DNA from: Dechloromonas sp. ZY10
GTDB lineage: Bacteria > Pseudomonadota > Gammaproteobacteria > Burkholderiales > Rhodocyclaceae
Assembly: GCF_041378895.1 (NCBI RefSeq)
Contig: NZ_CP144212.1
Span: 709,001-773,000, forward strand
Reading direction: 5' to 3'
DNA: 64,000 nucleotides
Part shown: positions 53,681 through 63,517 of the stretch, one piece after another
Layout of the letters: every line of letters starts with the position of its first letter
Position numbering within the stretch: the stretch's first letter is position 1
Program-made: the position numbers and the translations under genes
Notes under the pieces: generated by a model
Told to the model about the DNA's origin: nothing
What the model saw: the letters and a program-made list of their open reading frames with translations, nothing else
The model's database searches: none

Positions 53681-55831
53681 TTAAACGCTGCGCCCGACGT
53701 AGAGCAGCAGGCCCATGCCGATGGCGCCGAGCAGCAGGTAGAGCTTCCACGGCGTCTTCTTTTCGGCATAAGGGTCCGACAGCGCGCGTTCGGCGCCGTC
53801 GGGCAGGCGCGCGGTCTGGGTCAGCGCGGTGCCGAAGGGGATGTTGATGCGGGCGCGGGTATTCACCGCCCAGCCGTTGGCGTCGAGGATCGGTCCGAGG
53901 TTGCGGTTGCGCAGCTTGAAGAAGGCGATTGCCATCGCCGGCCCGGAAATCATCAGCATCAGCCCGGCCAGCGCTAGCGGCATCTGCCAGGCTTTGAGTC
54001 CGAGGAAGCCGGTGACCACCGAGGCCAGCGCGGTGCCGATGGCGCCAAGGGCGAGCCCGACGGCGGCGAAGATGCCGGCGAACTTGCCGGCGTCGAACGG
54101 CGTTGGGGCTGGGGCCGGAGCCGCTGGTTTGGCGCCGGCTTCGATCTTCTTGCCGGCATCGGTGACGGCGCTGGCGGCCAGGTCGTCGGCCGCCTTGGCG
54201 CGGGCCGAGGCGAGTTTCTGCGCCTGTTCGGCGACCAGCCGGACGATCTTCTTATACGGCGACCAGAAGGCCTGGCGGATGCTGATCGGGTGCTCGACGA
54301 TCTTGACGATGGTCGCGTCCCAGTCGCGGCCGTCGCGGTCGTAGAAGACGCCGTTGCGGCCGACCATCAGCTGGTCTGAATCGCCGGCGGTGAAGGCAGC
54401 GGCAACGGTCATCTTGTCGCCGCCACGGACGCAGTCGCAGTAGGCGAGATAGACGCCAGAAAGCCCGGCCAGCGCGGCGTGCTTGCCGGCGTCGAGGACC
54501 TTCACTGTCAATTCGCAGCTGCGGCCGTCGAGGTAGAGGGTGCCAGCCTGGAAGACTGCGCGGTCGCGGCGGGTGTAGAAGTCGGTGAAGGCGGCGAAGT
54601 TGTTGGCCAGCCGGGCCAGGTCGCGGGTGTAGCGGACCAGTCGGTCGACGTCGGCGATTGCTTCGGCTTCACCGGCCAGCGCCGCGTCGCGGGCAATCAG
54701 CGCGCTCAGGCGGACGGCGTGGTCGCCGGCGAGCAAGGTATCGAGGCGTTCCGGGGCCAGCGTTTCCAGCGCGGAAACCGGCTTGGCGGCAAGCCAGTCG
54801 CCATACGCCGCAAGTTGCCCGCGCAGTTGCTGCCATTCGGCATCAGCGAGTCGTTCGCGGGCGCCGAGTAGCGGGGTCACGGCCGCGTCGCGCAGGGCGG
54901 CGATGGCGGCGGCCCAGGCCGGGTTGAGTCCTTCGGTCAACGGCAGCGCCGCGCCTTTTTCAACCAGCGCTAGCGGCAAGGCGGCGACCGCATCGCCGGC
55001 ATCGGCCAGGTTGCGCGCGGCCAGGGTGCGCAGTTCGTCCTCGCTGCCGTTCATCAATAGTCCGGCGCGCGGGTCGAAGGCGGCCAGCCGGCAGCGGGTG
55101 AAAAAGTCGTCGATTTTGTCGCGGACGGCGATGAAAGCGGCGTAGGCGGCCGCACTCGCGGCTGGGTCGGCAAGCGGCCGTAGCGCCGGGTCGGCGTCGG
55201 GCGCGTGGCGCCAGGCGGCCAGCGCGGCGGCATCGGCAAAAAAGCGGTCGAGCGTGGCCTGGTCGATGCCGGGTTCGCCGCTGCGGTCGGCAACGCTGCC
55301 GCAAGCGGTCACGATTTCATCAAAGGTTTCGTTGAGGTCAGGGTCGAGCGCGCTGGCGGCGATCACGCCATCGCCGTTGAAGGGCATGCCGGCGAAGATG
55401 CGGGCGCTGTCGGCAGTGTCCTCGGCGTCGATGTGGCCGGCGTCGGCCTTGCCCTGGCTGTTGAGAATCTGGCGCGCCGAGGCAAGCAGCTGGCGGCCGG
55501 CTTCGTTGCTGTCGTCAATCGCCGAGAGCGGCAAGGCGCCGCCGGCGATCAGCGTGTCCGGGGTTTTCAGGCGGGCCACCGCCCATTCGATGGCGGCAAT
55601 CAGTTCCGGGGCGCGGATGTGGCCGTCGTTGTCGCTGTCGAGCAGCGCCAGCGTCCGGCTGTCGAACTCCAGGCCCTGGACCGGGCAGGACAGCGCGACC
55701 CACAGCTTCTGGTCGAGTTGGCCGAGGCGGGCCAGGTCTTCGCCGCGGTCGAGGCGGACCTGATCGAAGCCGCCGGCACTGAAAAAGCGCCAGCGGTGCG
55801 CGGTATTGGTGCTTGAACCGGGTGCAGTCAT
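53681..55831 (-). CDS. EF-hand membrane protein of unknown function
   Basis: This 716-residue protein has a canonical EF-hand loop near residue 65 (LDSDNDGHIRAPEL, with Asp at 1, 3 and 5 and Glu at 12). Weaker calcium-loop-like stretches follow (GKADAGHIDAED, FNGDGVIAASALD). A long helical middle leads to an Ala/Pro-rich linker. At the C-terminus come three hydrophobic segments: IFAAVGLALGAIGTALASVV, MPLALAGLMLMISGPAMAIA and LYLLLGAIGMGLLLYV. No enzyme motif was recognised. The soluble part precedes the membrane part and has no signal peptide, so it is probably cytosolic. Calcium sensing is inference. It lies 12 bases after glnE on the same strand. Confidence 0.8.
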   Translation of the reverse strand: MTAPGSSTNTAHRWRFFSAGGFDQVRLDRGEDLARLGQLDQKLWVALSCPVQGLEFDSRTLALLDSDNDGHIRAPELIAAIEWAVARLKTPDTLIAGGALPLSAIDDSNEAGRQLLASARQILNSQGKADAGHIDAEDTADSARIFAGMPFNGDGVIAASALDPDLNETFDEIVTACGSVADRSGEPGIDQATLDRFFADAAALAAWRHAPDADPALRPLADPAASAAAYAAFIAVRDKIDDFFTRCRLAAFDPRAGLLMNGSEDELRTLAARNLADAGDAVAALPLALVEKGAALPLTEGLNPAWAAAIAALRDAAVTPLLGARERLADAEWQQLRGQLAAYGDWLAAKPVSALETLAPERLDTLLAGDHAVRLSALIARDAALAGEAEAIADVDRLVRYTRDLARLANNFAAFTDFYTRRDRAVFQAGTLYLDGRSCELTVKVLDAGKHAALAGLSGVYLAYCDCVRGGDKMTVAAAFTAGDSDQLMVGRNGVFYDRDGRDWDATIVKIVEHPISIRQAFWSPYKKIVRLVAEQAQKLASARAKAADDLAASAVTDAGKKIEAGAKPAAPAPAPTPFDAGKFAGIFAAVGLALGAIGTALASVVTGFLGLKAWQMPLALAGLMLMISGPAMAIAFFKLRNRNLGPILDANGWAVNTRARINIPFGTALTQTARLPDGAERALSDPYAEKKTPWKLYLLLGAIGMGLLLYVGRSV

Positions 55832-55843
55832 GGATATTTTTCC

Positions 55844-58570
55844 TCAGGCAAAAACGGCCTGCCACAGCCGGTTGACCGTGGCAATGTGAGTTTCGATGCT
55901 GTCGAGCAACACGCGGCTCTTGGGCGTGGCCGAGAGGCGCTTGGCGTGTTGCAGGCGACGGTACTCGCGGTAGGCGTCGCCGCTGGCGGTGGCCAGTTCG
56001 CGGTCGATCAGACCCAGTTCGCCGGCAATCCGCAACAGCGCGATATTGCCGAGGTTGCCGACCAGTTCGGGGTGCTGGCGGGCGTGGCCGAGCACCAGGT
56101 ACTGGACGATGAATTCGACATCGATAATGCCGCCGCGATCGTGCTTCAGGTCGAATTCGGTCTCGCTGTTCGAGGCGTGCGCGTCGAGCATCTTCTGACG
56201 CATGCCGAGGACCTCCTGCTTGAGCGTCGCCAGGTCGCGCTCACGGCGCAGGATCTCGATCCGCACCGCTTCAAACGCATCGCCCAGCGCCGGGTCACCG
56301 GCGCAGAAGCGGGCGCGGGTCAGCGCCTGGTGTTCCCAGACCCAGGCGTTGTTGCGCTGGTAGTCGCGGAACGACGAGAGCGAGACCGCGAGCAGGCCGG
56401 CATCGCCGTTGGGGCGCAGGCGCAGATCGGTTTCGAACAGGATTCCGGCCGAGGTCTGGCTCGATAGCCAGGTATTGAGCCGTTGCGCCAGCCGGGTATA
56501 GTTCTCCGGCGCATCCGGGTCTTCGTCGTCGTAGAGGTAAACCAGGTCAAGGTCGGAGGCGTAGCCGAGTTCCTTGCCGCCGAGCTTGCCGTAGCCGACG
56601 ATGGCGAAGCGCGGGGTGGCGCAGTGCCGCTTTTTCACGGTCGACCAGCACAAGGGCAGGGTTTCGCGGAGCAGGGTGTCGGCGAGTTCGCTGAGGTGGT
56701 CGGAGAGTTTTTCGATGCTCTGCAAGCCGGCGATGTCCTGCGCCAGCAGGCGGAAGACCTGGGCATGGTGCATTTCGCGCAGGATGTCCATTTCCCGCTC
56801 GGTGTCGCCGGCATGGTCGGCCAGCACCCGGCGCAGGCTGTCGCTGAAGCCGGCCCAGTCGGTTGCCATCTCGTAGAGGCGAGGGTCGAGCAGTTCGTCA
56901 AGCAGCAGCGGATAGCGGTTGAGGTATTCGGCCGCCCAGCTGGAAGCGCCAACCATGTCGGCAACGCGGCGCAGCGCCAGCGGATATTGCTGCAGCAGCG
57001 CGAGATAGGCGCCGCGGCGGGCGATCCCTTCGAGAAAGGTGAGGGCGCGGGCCAGCGTGGTTTCCGGGGCTGGCGTGTTGGCTGCGGCTTCGAGCAGGCG
57101 CGGGCCGACCGCGTCGAAGCGACTGCGGTTGCTTGCCGGCAGTTGCTGGTAGCGGTTGGCGGCACGCAGGTCGGCAAGTCGGGCGATGGCCTCTTGCGGT
57201 CGCCGATAGCCGAGATTGCCGAGGGTTTCCAGCGCAGTGTCGTCGTCGCACTGGCCGAGCCAGATACCGGTCAAGGGATGTTCGCCGCCCTCAGGGTCGG
57301 AGAAGACTGCCTCGAAATGCTGGCTGACCCGGGCGCGGTGGGCGTTGAGCTCGCTGAGCAAGGCTTCCCAGTCGGCAAAGCCCATGTTGCGCGCAATCCG
57401 TTCGCGGTCGCCGCTGTCTTCCGGCAGCATGTGGGTCTGCTTGTCCTCGACGTATTGCAGGCGGTGTTCCAGCCGGCGCAGAAAGACATAGGCGCTGCGC
57501 AATTCCTGCTCGGTCTCGGCCGGCATCAACTGGCGCTCAACCAGGCGCTGGAGCACCGACAGGGTCGGACGAATCTGCAGGCCGGGGTCGCGGCCGCCAC
57601 GGATCAGCTGGAAAACCTGGGCCATGAACTCGATTTCGCGGATACCGCCGGGGCCGAGCTTGATGTGGTCGGCCTTGTCCTTGCGCGCCACTTCGCGGCG
57701 AATCTGCGCATGCAGGTCGCGCATTGCGTTGATTGCGCCGAAATCGAGGTATTTGCGGAAGACGAAGGGGCGCGAAATCCGGCGCAGGGCTTCCATCCAT
57801 TCGCCGAGCGCGGCACCTTCGGCGTTGGCGCCGGCATTCATTACCCGTGCCTTGATCCAGGCGTAGCGTTCCCATTCGCGCCCCTGGGTGATGAAATAGT
57901 TTTCCAGCGAATCGAGCGAGCAGACCAGCGGCCCGGAGTCGCCGTTGGGGCGCAGGCGCATGTCGACGCGAAAGACCTGGCCGTCGGCGGTGATGTCGCC
58001 CAGCGCCTGGATCACGCGCTTGCCCAGGCGGGTGAAGAAATCGAAATTTTCGATGCTGCGGCGGCCTTCGACGCCAGTGGTGTCGCCTTCCTCCGGGTAA
58101 ATGAAGATGTAGTCAACGTCGGACGAAACGTTCAGTTCGCGGCCGCCGAGCTTGCCCATGCCGATCACCAGCAGGCGTTGCGGCCGGCCGTTGCGGTCGA
58201 GCGGTTCGCCGTGGGTCTCGACCAGTTGTCGGTGGTAGTAATCGAGTGCGAAATTGGTGGTCAGATCGGCGAGCAAGGTCATGCTCTCGACCACTTCGGA
58301 CAAGGGGGCAAGACCGCACAGGTCGCGCAACGCGATGTGCGCCATTGCCCGCTGACGGACCTTGCGCAACGCGCTCTTGACCTCGTTATCGTCGCTGAAC
58401 GGGCGGCGCAGCGGCGCCAGCAGAAGGTCGTCGGAGAGCGGGTGCAGCCAGTTGGCGGCCAGTTCCGGAATCATTTCCGGGCGGGCCGACAGGGTTTGCC
58501 TGAGGTAGCGACTGAGTTCGAGCGCGGCTTGCCAGCGCGGATCGGGGAGCGGGTCGGGCAGCGTTTGCAT
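55844..58570 (-). CDS. glnE: Glutamine synthetase adenylyltransferase / adenylyl-removing enzyme
   Basis: This 908-residue protein has two nucleotidyltransferase domains. The N-terminal adenylyl-removing domain shows VIGMGKLGGRELNVSSDVDY, and the C-terminal adenylyltransferase domain shows IVGYGKLGGKELGYASDLDL. Each is followed by a helical GlnD_UR-type domain. It sets glutamine synthetase activity in response to PII. The start at 58570 (MQTLPDPLPDPRW) is preferred to the upstream frame. A half-copy of the dispersed palindrome (TTTTTCACGGTCGACC at 56631-56646) lies just before the second catalytic motif, encoding WSTVKK. Confidence 0.96.
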   Translation of the reverse strand: MQTLPDPLPDPRWQAALELSRYLRQTLSARPEMIPELAANWLHPLSDDLLLAPLRRPFSDDNEVKSALRKVRQRAMAHIALRDLCGLAPLSEVVESMTLLADLTTNFALDYYHRQLVETHGEPLDRNGRPQRLLVIGMGKLGGRELNVSSDVDYIFIYPEEGDTTGVEGRRSIENFDFFTRLGKRVIQALGDITADGQVFRVDMRLRPNGDSGPLVCSLDSLENYFITQGREWERYAWIKARVMNAGANAEGAALGEWMEALRRISRPFVFRKYLDFGAINAMRDLHAQIRREVARKDKADHIKLGPGGIREIEFMAQVFQLIRGGRDPGLQIRPTLSVLQRLVERQLMPAETEQELRSAYVFLRRLEHRLQYVEDKQTHMLPEDSGDRERIARNMGFADWEALLSELNAHRARVSQHFEAVFSDPEGGEHPLTGIWLGQCDDDTALETLGNLGYRRPQEAIARLADLRAANRYQQLPASNRSRFDAVGPRLLEAAANTPAPETTLARALTFLEGIARRGAYLALLQQYPLALRRVADMVGASSWAAEYLNRYPLLLDELLDPRLYEMATDWAGFSDSLRRVLADHAGDTEREMDILREMHHAQVFRLLAQDIAGLQSIEKLSDHLSELADTLLRETLPLCWSTVKKRHCATPRFAIVGYGKLGGKELGYASDLDLVYLYDDEDPDAPENYTRLAQRLNTWLSSQTSAGILFETDLRLRPNGDAGLLAVSLSSFRDYQRNNAWVWEHQALTRARFCAGDPALGDAFEAVRIEILRRERDLATLKQEVLGMRQKMLDAHASNSETEFDLKHDRGGIIDVEFIVQYLVLGHARQHPELVGNLGNIALLRIAGELGLIDRELATASGDAYREYRRLQHAKRLSATPKSRVLLDSIETHIATVNRLWQAVFA

Positions 58571-58724
58571 GGGATTTTCTCGTTGTTGTGGCGCCGCTGC
58601 CATTGTCCGGCTGCTGTCCGGCAGTGCCGGGCCGAACAGGATAAAATGGCAGTCTTGGCGATCTCCCGATTGTAGTGACCTATGACCCTTTCTGGCAAAG
58701 CAGTCTGACACATGAGTAGTGCGC

Positions 58725-61700
58725 ATGGATAAGCAGACGGCGCCGACCGGCGCCGGTGCCGCTTCTTTTCGTTCCCGGATCGCGCGGCGGATGCGGGCAT
58801 TTCTGGCCCGCCCGGCAGTCGACCGTGGACTTCGCTGGCTGGGCTGGGGGCTGTTTGCTGCCTGGCTGCTGTTCGTAGCTACCGTCCTTGCCCTGCGTTA
58901 TGCCGTGCTGCCCGGGATTGCTACCTACAAGAGCGAAATCGAGGCCGCCGCCAGCAAGGCCGTCGGGCTGCAGATCGGAATCGGGCGGATCGAGGCGCGC
59001 TGGCAGGGGCTCAACCCGGATCTGGTGCTCGACCGGGTCACGGTCGCGGATCGCGAGGGTCACCCGGTGTTTGCGCTGCACCGCGTCGAAGCGGTGCTGT
59101 CCTGGGAAAGCCTGCTCCGGATGCGGCTCAAGCTGGATTTGCTGGCCTTTGAGCAGCCGGTGCTGCATGTGCGGCGGGCGGTTGACGGGCGGATTTCGAT
59201 TGCCGGCCTGGAACCGGAGGGGGAGAGCGACCCGGCGGCGCTCGAATGGCTGCTCGCGCAGTCGCGGATTCGTATCCGCGACGCCACCCTGGTCTGGGAT
59301 GACCGGCAGCGGCAGGCGCCGCCGCTGGTACTCGAGGACGTTTATTTCGGTCTTGACAATCGCGGTCACCGCCATCGCCTCGGGCTTTCGGCGGTGCCGC
59401 CGGCGGCGCTGGCCGATCGTCTCGATCTGCGCGGTGAACTCAAGGGGGACCTGTTGCAGGCCTTGCAGTCCGGGGCCTTTGCCGAACTGGCGGCACGTCT
59501 CTACGTACAGCTTGATTATGCCGATCTGGCCGGCTGGCGGCGCTGGGTCGATTACCCGGTGCATCTCCCGCACGGGCGGGGTGCCCTGCGCCTGTGGGGC
59601 GAGATGCGCGATGGGAGCGGTCGTCTGACGGCGGACCTGGCTCTGGAAGAGTTGCGTATCCGCTTGGCGCAGAAATTGCCGGAACTCGATCTGGCCAGCC
59701 TGCGCGGCCGGGTTGAGGCGCGTTATCGGCCGGGCGAGTGGTCGCTGGCCGGCAAGCGGGTCGAACTCCAGACCGCCGACGGTTTGCGCATTGCACCGAG
59801 CGATTTCCGTCTCGACTGGCGCGACGATACCGCCAGCGGCACGGTCGAAGGGCGGGCCAGTGCCAGTTTCCTGGACCTCGGTGCGCTGGCGGAATTGGCC
59901 GGTCACATGCCCTTTGATCCGGCGACCCGCCGCCTGTTGCAAACTTATCGTCCGCAGGGCCGCATAGCCGAACTGAAGGCAAGCTGGGTCCTGCATGACG
60001 AAACCCTGCAGCGTTACGCGCTGAAGGCCTCGTTCGATCGTCTTGGTCTGCGCGCCGAGGCGTATTTTCCCGGGGCGGCTGGCTTGTCCGGGCAGATCGA
60101 CCTCAACGAGCGTGGTGGTGACCTGCTGCTCGATTCGCAGCAGGCGACCCTGGCGCTGCCGGCGGTGTTTCCGGTGGCCGAGATTCCGCTCGACCTGCTC
60201 AAGGCCCGGGCCAGCTGGCGCCTGCGTCCGCAGGGCGAGCAGCAGCGGCTGGAAGTTAACCTGGAACGGCTTGATTTTTCCGGTCCGGATGCCGCTGGTT
60301 CGGCCCGCGGTACTTATACCAATGCCGGCGACGGTCCTGGCGTCATTGACCTGGCCGCCCGCGTAGACCGGGCTGATGGCAAGGCGGTCTGGCGCTACAT
60401 GCCGCACGCAGTCAATGCTGATGCCCGGAACTGGATCCGGCGGGGCATCGTCAGTGGCCGGGGCTACGACGGGCGTCTGGTGCTGAAGGGAGACCTGCGC
60501 GACTTTCCATTCCGCGATCCGGCCCTTGGCCAGTTCAGCGTGACGGCCAAGGCGTCGGACGTGCGCATCGACTATGCGCCCGGCTGGCCTTTGATCGACC
60601 ATGTCGATGCCGAGATGAGTTTCGGCATCGGCATGAAAATCAACGCCCAGCGCGGCGAAATCCTCGGGGCTCGTTTGTCCGGGGTGCAGGTTGCGATTCC
60701 TGATTTCGAGTCGCACGACGAAATGCTCAAGGTGGCGGGCAGGGCCGAGGGACAGACTGGAGATTTCCTGCGGTTCATCAGCCAGAGTCCGGTGGCCGAC
60801 AAGATCGACCGGTTTACCGACGGGATGAAGGCCAGTGGCGAGGGGGCGCTCGACCTGCATCTCGACCTGCCGTTGCGGCGTCCGGCCGAGGCCAGGTTGC
60901 GGGCCGATTACGCCTTTCGCAACAACCAGCTGCAGGTAGTGCCGGGCTTGCCGCCGTTGGCACAGGTCAATGGCCGTTTGCAGATCACTGAAAGCAGCGT
61001 GCAGGCTCGCGACATCGAAGGCCGGGCCTTTGGGGGCGGCTTCAAGGTCCAGGTCCGCAGTCAGGGCCCCCGGGTTGGGGTGCAGGCTGCCGGCACGGCA
61101 GCAATTCAGGAAGTGAGCAAGCACTTTGGCTGGCCGCTGCTTGACCGGCTGAGTGGTTCGACTGGCTGGAAGGCGAATATCGACATTCGCCAGCGCAATG
61201 CCTCAGTGGTGGTCGAGTCCGATTTGCAGGGGATCAGTTCGCCGCTGCCCGAGCCGCTCAACAAGACTGCGGCCAGCGTCCTGCCGCTGCGCATCGAGCG
61301 TTCACTGCCCGATGCCAGTCGTGAGCAATACCGGGTGACCCTGGGCAAGGCAGCGCAGGGCGTGATCGTGCGCCGTGGCGAGCAGTGGGAAAAGGGCGTG
61401 TTCGCGATTGGCGACGGCGAATTGAAGTTGCCCGAACGCGGGCTGGCGGTGCGCGTTGGCGGCAGTTTCATCGACGCCGACGCCTGGCGCAGCCACCTGC
61501 CGGCAGACGCTGCCGGGGGCGACGGCGGGCATGGCGGGCTGGCTTTGAACGCAGTGACGCTGAAAGCCGCCACCTTGCGGCTGATGGAGCGCGACTACCA
61601 TCAGGTCGATGTCGCCCTGCGGCCACGCGACGGTGGCTGGCAGATCGGGATCAATACCCGCGAGGCGGTTGGCGACCTGTTCTGGAAGGGGGCTGGCGAG

Positions 61701-62696
61701 GGCTGGGTCGAGGGCAGTTTCCGGCGTCTCAGCGTGCAGCCGGGTGCCGAGGCCGAGTCCGGCGGCAACAGCCAGAACCTGGTCGACTCGCTGCCGGGGA
61801 TGAGTCTCGGGGTCGAGAATTTCCTGCTCGGCGATAAATCGCTCGGTCGTCTGACGCTGCGGGCGCGGAACGAAAAGGGGGCCTGGCGGCTGGAGCGGCT
61901 GGAGCTCAACAATCCCGACGGCAGCCTGCGCGGCCAAGGCGTTTGGGAAAAGCCCCGGCAGAAGGGCGGGGCGCACCATACCGGGCTGGAGTTCGATCTG
62001 CAGGCGCGCGATGCCGGAAAATTGCTTGAACGCCTTGGGTATCCCGAGGGGCTGCGCCGGGGGACGGCCAAACTGAGCGGTCAATTGCAATGGAACGGGC
62101 CGTTGACTGCCATCGATTACGGCAGTCTTTCCGGCCAGTTGCGGCTGGAGGCCGAGCGCGGTCAGTTCAACAAGCTGGAGCCGGGGGTGGGCAAACTGCT
62201 CGGGCTGATTTCATTGCAATCCCTGCCGCGTCGCCTGACGCTCGATTTTCGCGACATTTTCAGCGACGGCCTGGCGTTCGACAGCGTTGATGGGCGGTTT
62301 TCCGTGCGCCGTGGGGTGTTGCGCACCCAGGGCGTGTTGCAGATCAAGGCGCCGGCAGCGCAAATCCAGATCAGTGGCGAAACCGATCTGAAAAATGAAA
62401 CCCAGTCGCTCGACGTACTGGTACGCCCCGAACTGAGCACGCTGACGACGATCGGCGCGACGCTGATCAACCCCGTCGCTGGTGCCGTTTCGTTGATTGC
62501 CGGGGCGGCCGGGCAGAGCCCGCTCAATCGTTTGTTCAGCTACCGCTATCAGGTCACGGGAACCTGGAGCGATCCGCTGGTCGAAAAGAAAAGCGGCAGC
62601 GCGCCGCCGCCTTCCGGCGAAACCGAACGGGATGTTACCGCCGCGCCGGAAAAGGACCTCAAGGAAAGCCGGGAGCCAGTCAATGATGGGCAGTAA
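58725..62696 (+). CDS. YhdP/AsmA-like giant envelope protein
   Basis: This 1323-residue protein has one N-terminal membrane anchor (LGWGLFAAWLLFVATVLAL) and a very long periplasmic part of repeated beta strands typical of the YhdP/TamB/AsmA superfamily. The C-terminal AsmA-like region (LLGLISLQSLPRRLTLDFRD ... FDSVDGRFSVRRGV ... TDLKNETQSLDVLV) fits YhdP. Such proteins form hydrophobic grooves that carry phospholipid from inner to outer membrane, which links it in theme to the Mla and Lpt genes in this window. The ATG at 58725 is preferred to GTG 58719. It is divergent from glnE and overlaps the nitrilase gene. Confidence 0.92.
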   Translation: MDKQTAPTGAGAASFRSRIARRMRAFLARPAVDRGLRWLGWGLFAAWLLFVATVLALRYAVLPGIATYKSEIEAAASKAVGLQIGIGRIEARWQGLNPDLVLDRVTVADREGHPVFALHRVEAVLSWESLLRMRLKLDLLAFEQPVLHVRRAVDGRISIAGLEPEGESDPAALEWLLAQSRIRIRDATLVWDDRQRQAPPLVLEDVYFGLDNRGHRHRLGLSAVPPAALADRLDLRGELKGDLLQALQSGAFAELAARLYVQLDYADLAGWRRWVDYPVHLPHGRGALRLWGEMRDGSGRLTADLALEELRIRLAQKLPELDLASLRGRVEARYRPGEWSLAGKRVELQTADGLRIAPSDFRLDWRDDTASGTVEGRASASFLDLGALAELAGHMPFDPATRRLLQTYRPQGRIAELKASWVLHDETLQRYALKASFDRLGLRAEAYFPGAAGLSGQIDLNERGGDLLLDSQQATLALPAVFPVAEIPLDLLKARASWRLRPQGEQQRLEVNLERLDFSGPDAAGSARGTYTNAGDGPGVIDLAARVDRADGKAVWRYMPHAVNADARNWIRRGIVSGRGYDGRLVLKGDLRDFPFRDPALGQFSVTAKASDVRIDYAPGWPLIDHVDAEMSFGIGMKINAQRGEILGARLSGVQVAIPDFESHDEMLKVAGRAEGQTGDFLRFISQSPVADKIDRFTDGMKASGEGALDLHLDLPLRRPAEARLRADYAFRNNQLQVVPGLPPLAQVNGRLQITESSVQARDIEGRAFGGGFKVQVRSQGPRVGVQAAGTAAIQEVSKHFGWPLLDRLSGSTGWKANIDIRQRNASVVVESDLQGISSPLPEPLNKTAASVLPLRIERSLPDASREQYRVTLGKAAQGVIVRRGEQWEKGVFAIGDGELKLPERGLAVRVGGSFIDADAWRSHLPADAAGGDGGHGGLALNAVTLKAATLRLMERDYHQVDVALRPRDGGWQIGINTREAVGDLFWKGAGEGWVEGSFRRLSVQPGAEAESGGNSQNLVDSLPGMSLGVENFLLGDKSLGRLTLRARNEKGAWRLERLELNNPDGSLRGQGVWEKPRQKGGAHHTGLEFDLQARDAGKLLERLGYPEGLRRGTAKLSGQLQWNGPLTAIDYGSLSGQLRLEAERGQFNKLEPGVGKLLGLISLQSLPRRLTLDFRDIFSDGLAFDSVDGRFSVRRGVLRTQGVLQIKAPAAQIQISGETDLKNETQSLDVLVRPELSTLTTIGATLINPVAGAVSLIAGAAGQSPLNRLFSYRYQVTGTWSDPLVEKKSGSAPPPSGETERDVTAAPEKDLKESREPVNDGQ

Positions 62697-63501
62697 ACAG
62701 AACGCACGGGTGGCCGCAGTCCAGATGGTGTCGGGGCCGCGCGTCGAGGCAAACCTGACGACAGCCGCGCGGCTGGTTGCCGATGCCGTGCGGCAGGGGG
62801 CGCAATTGGTGTTGCTGCCCGAGTATTTTCCGATCATCGGTGCCGCCGATGCCGACCGGGTGCGTGCCCGCGAGGCCTTTGGCCACGGTCCGGTCCAGGA
62901 TTGGCTGGCGGCGACTGCGCGCCAGCATGGCATCTGGCTGATCGCCGGCTCGCTGCCGTTGACCGCACAGGCGGCCGACAAGATGTGCAACAGCACGCTG
63001 GTCTATAACCCGCAAGGCGAATGCGTGCAGCGCTACGACAAACTGCATCTGTTCGGCTTCGCCAAGGGTGACGAAAGCTACGACGAGGCTGCCTTCATCG
63101 AACCCGGCAACACGCCGGCCACGGTCGACACGCCGTTTGGCCGGATTGCGCTGTCGATCTGCTACGACCTGCGCTTTCCCGAACTGTATCGCGGCCTCGG
63201 GCCGGTCGACCTGATCGTGCTGCCGGCCGCATTTACCGAAACCACCGGGCGGGCGCACTGGGAAATCCTGTTGCGCGCCCGCGCCATCGAAAACCAGTGT
63301 TATCTTCTTGCCGCCGGCCAGGGCGGGCGTCATGAGAACGGTCGTCTGACCCATGGCAACAGCATGGTGGTCGACCCCTGGGGGGAGATTCTCGACCGCA
63401 AGTACAAGGGCGAAGGCGTGGTGGTTGCCGATCTCGACCACGCGCACATTGCCGAAATCCGCGAGAGCCTGCCGGCGCTCGCTCACCGCAAGTTACGCTG
63501 A
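62683..63501 (+). CDS. Nitrilase-family amidase (Nit1 / omega-amidase-like)
   Basis: This 272-residue CN-hydrolase has the Glu-Lys-Cys triad: Glu in LVLLPEYFPIIG, Lys in RYDKLHLFGF and Cys in IALSICYDLRFPELYRG. It is closest to the Nit1 branch, which includes deaminated glutathione amidase. Between YhdP and tldD this gene order is common in Beta- and Gammaproteobacteria. The start at 62683 has GGGAG seven bases upstream and lies inside the end of yhdP. Confidence 0.92.
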   Translation: MMGSKQNARVAAVQMVSGPRVEANLTTAARLVADAVRQGAQLVLLPEYFPIIGAADADRVRAREAFGHGPVQDWLAATARQHGIWLIAGSLPLTAQAADKMCNSTLVYNPQGECVQRYDKLHLFGFAKGDESYDEAAFIEPGNTPATVDTPFGRIALSICYDLRFPELYRGLGPVDLIVLPAAFTETTGRAHWEILLRARAIENQCYLLAAGQGGRHENGRLTHGNSMVVDPWGEILDRKYKGEGVVVADLDHAHIAEIRESLPALAHRKLR

Positions 63502-63517
63502 ATTTTGGAGTTATCCG

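Noticed and set aside
56483-58675. 730-codon plus-strand frame over glnE
   Set aside because: It is the antisense shadow of glnE, whose two nucleotidyltransferase motifs are unmistakable.
59041-59060. Possible palindrome half-site in the YhdP-like gene
   Set aside because: Only six to seven bases of the core match, which is expected by chance in GC-rich DNA.
58680-61124. 814-codon minus-strand frame inside the YhdP-like gene
   Set aside because: It is antisense to a clear coding sequence with family features, and the frame is kept open by high GC. The Pro/Arg/Gln-rich product has no recognisable domain.
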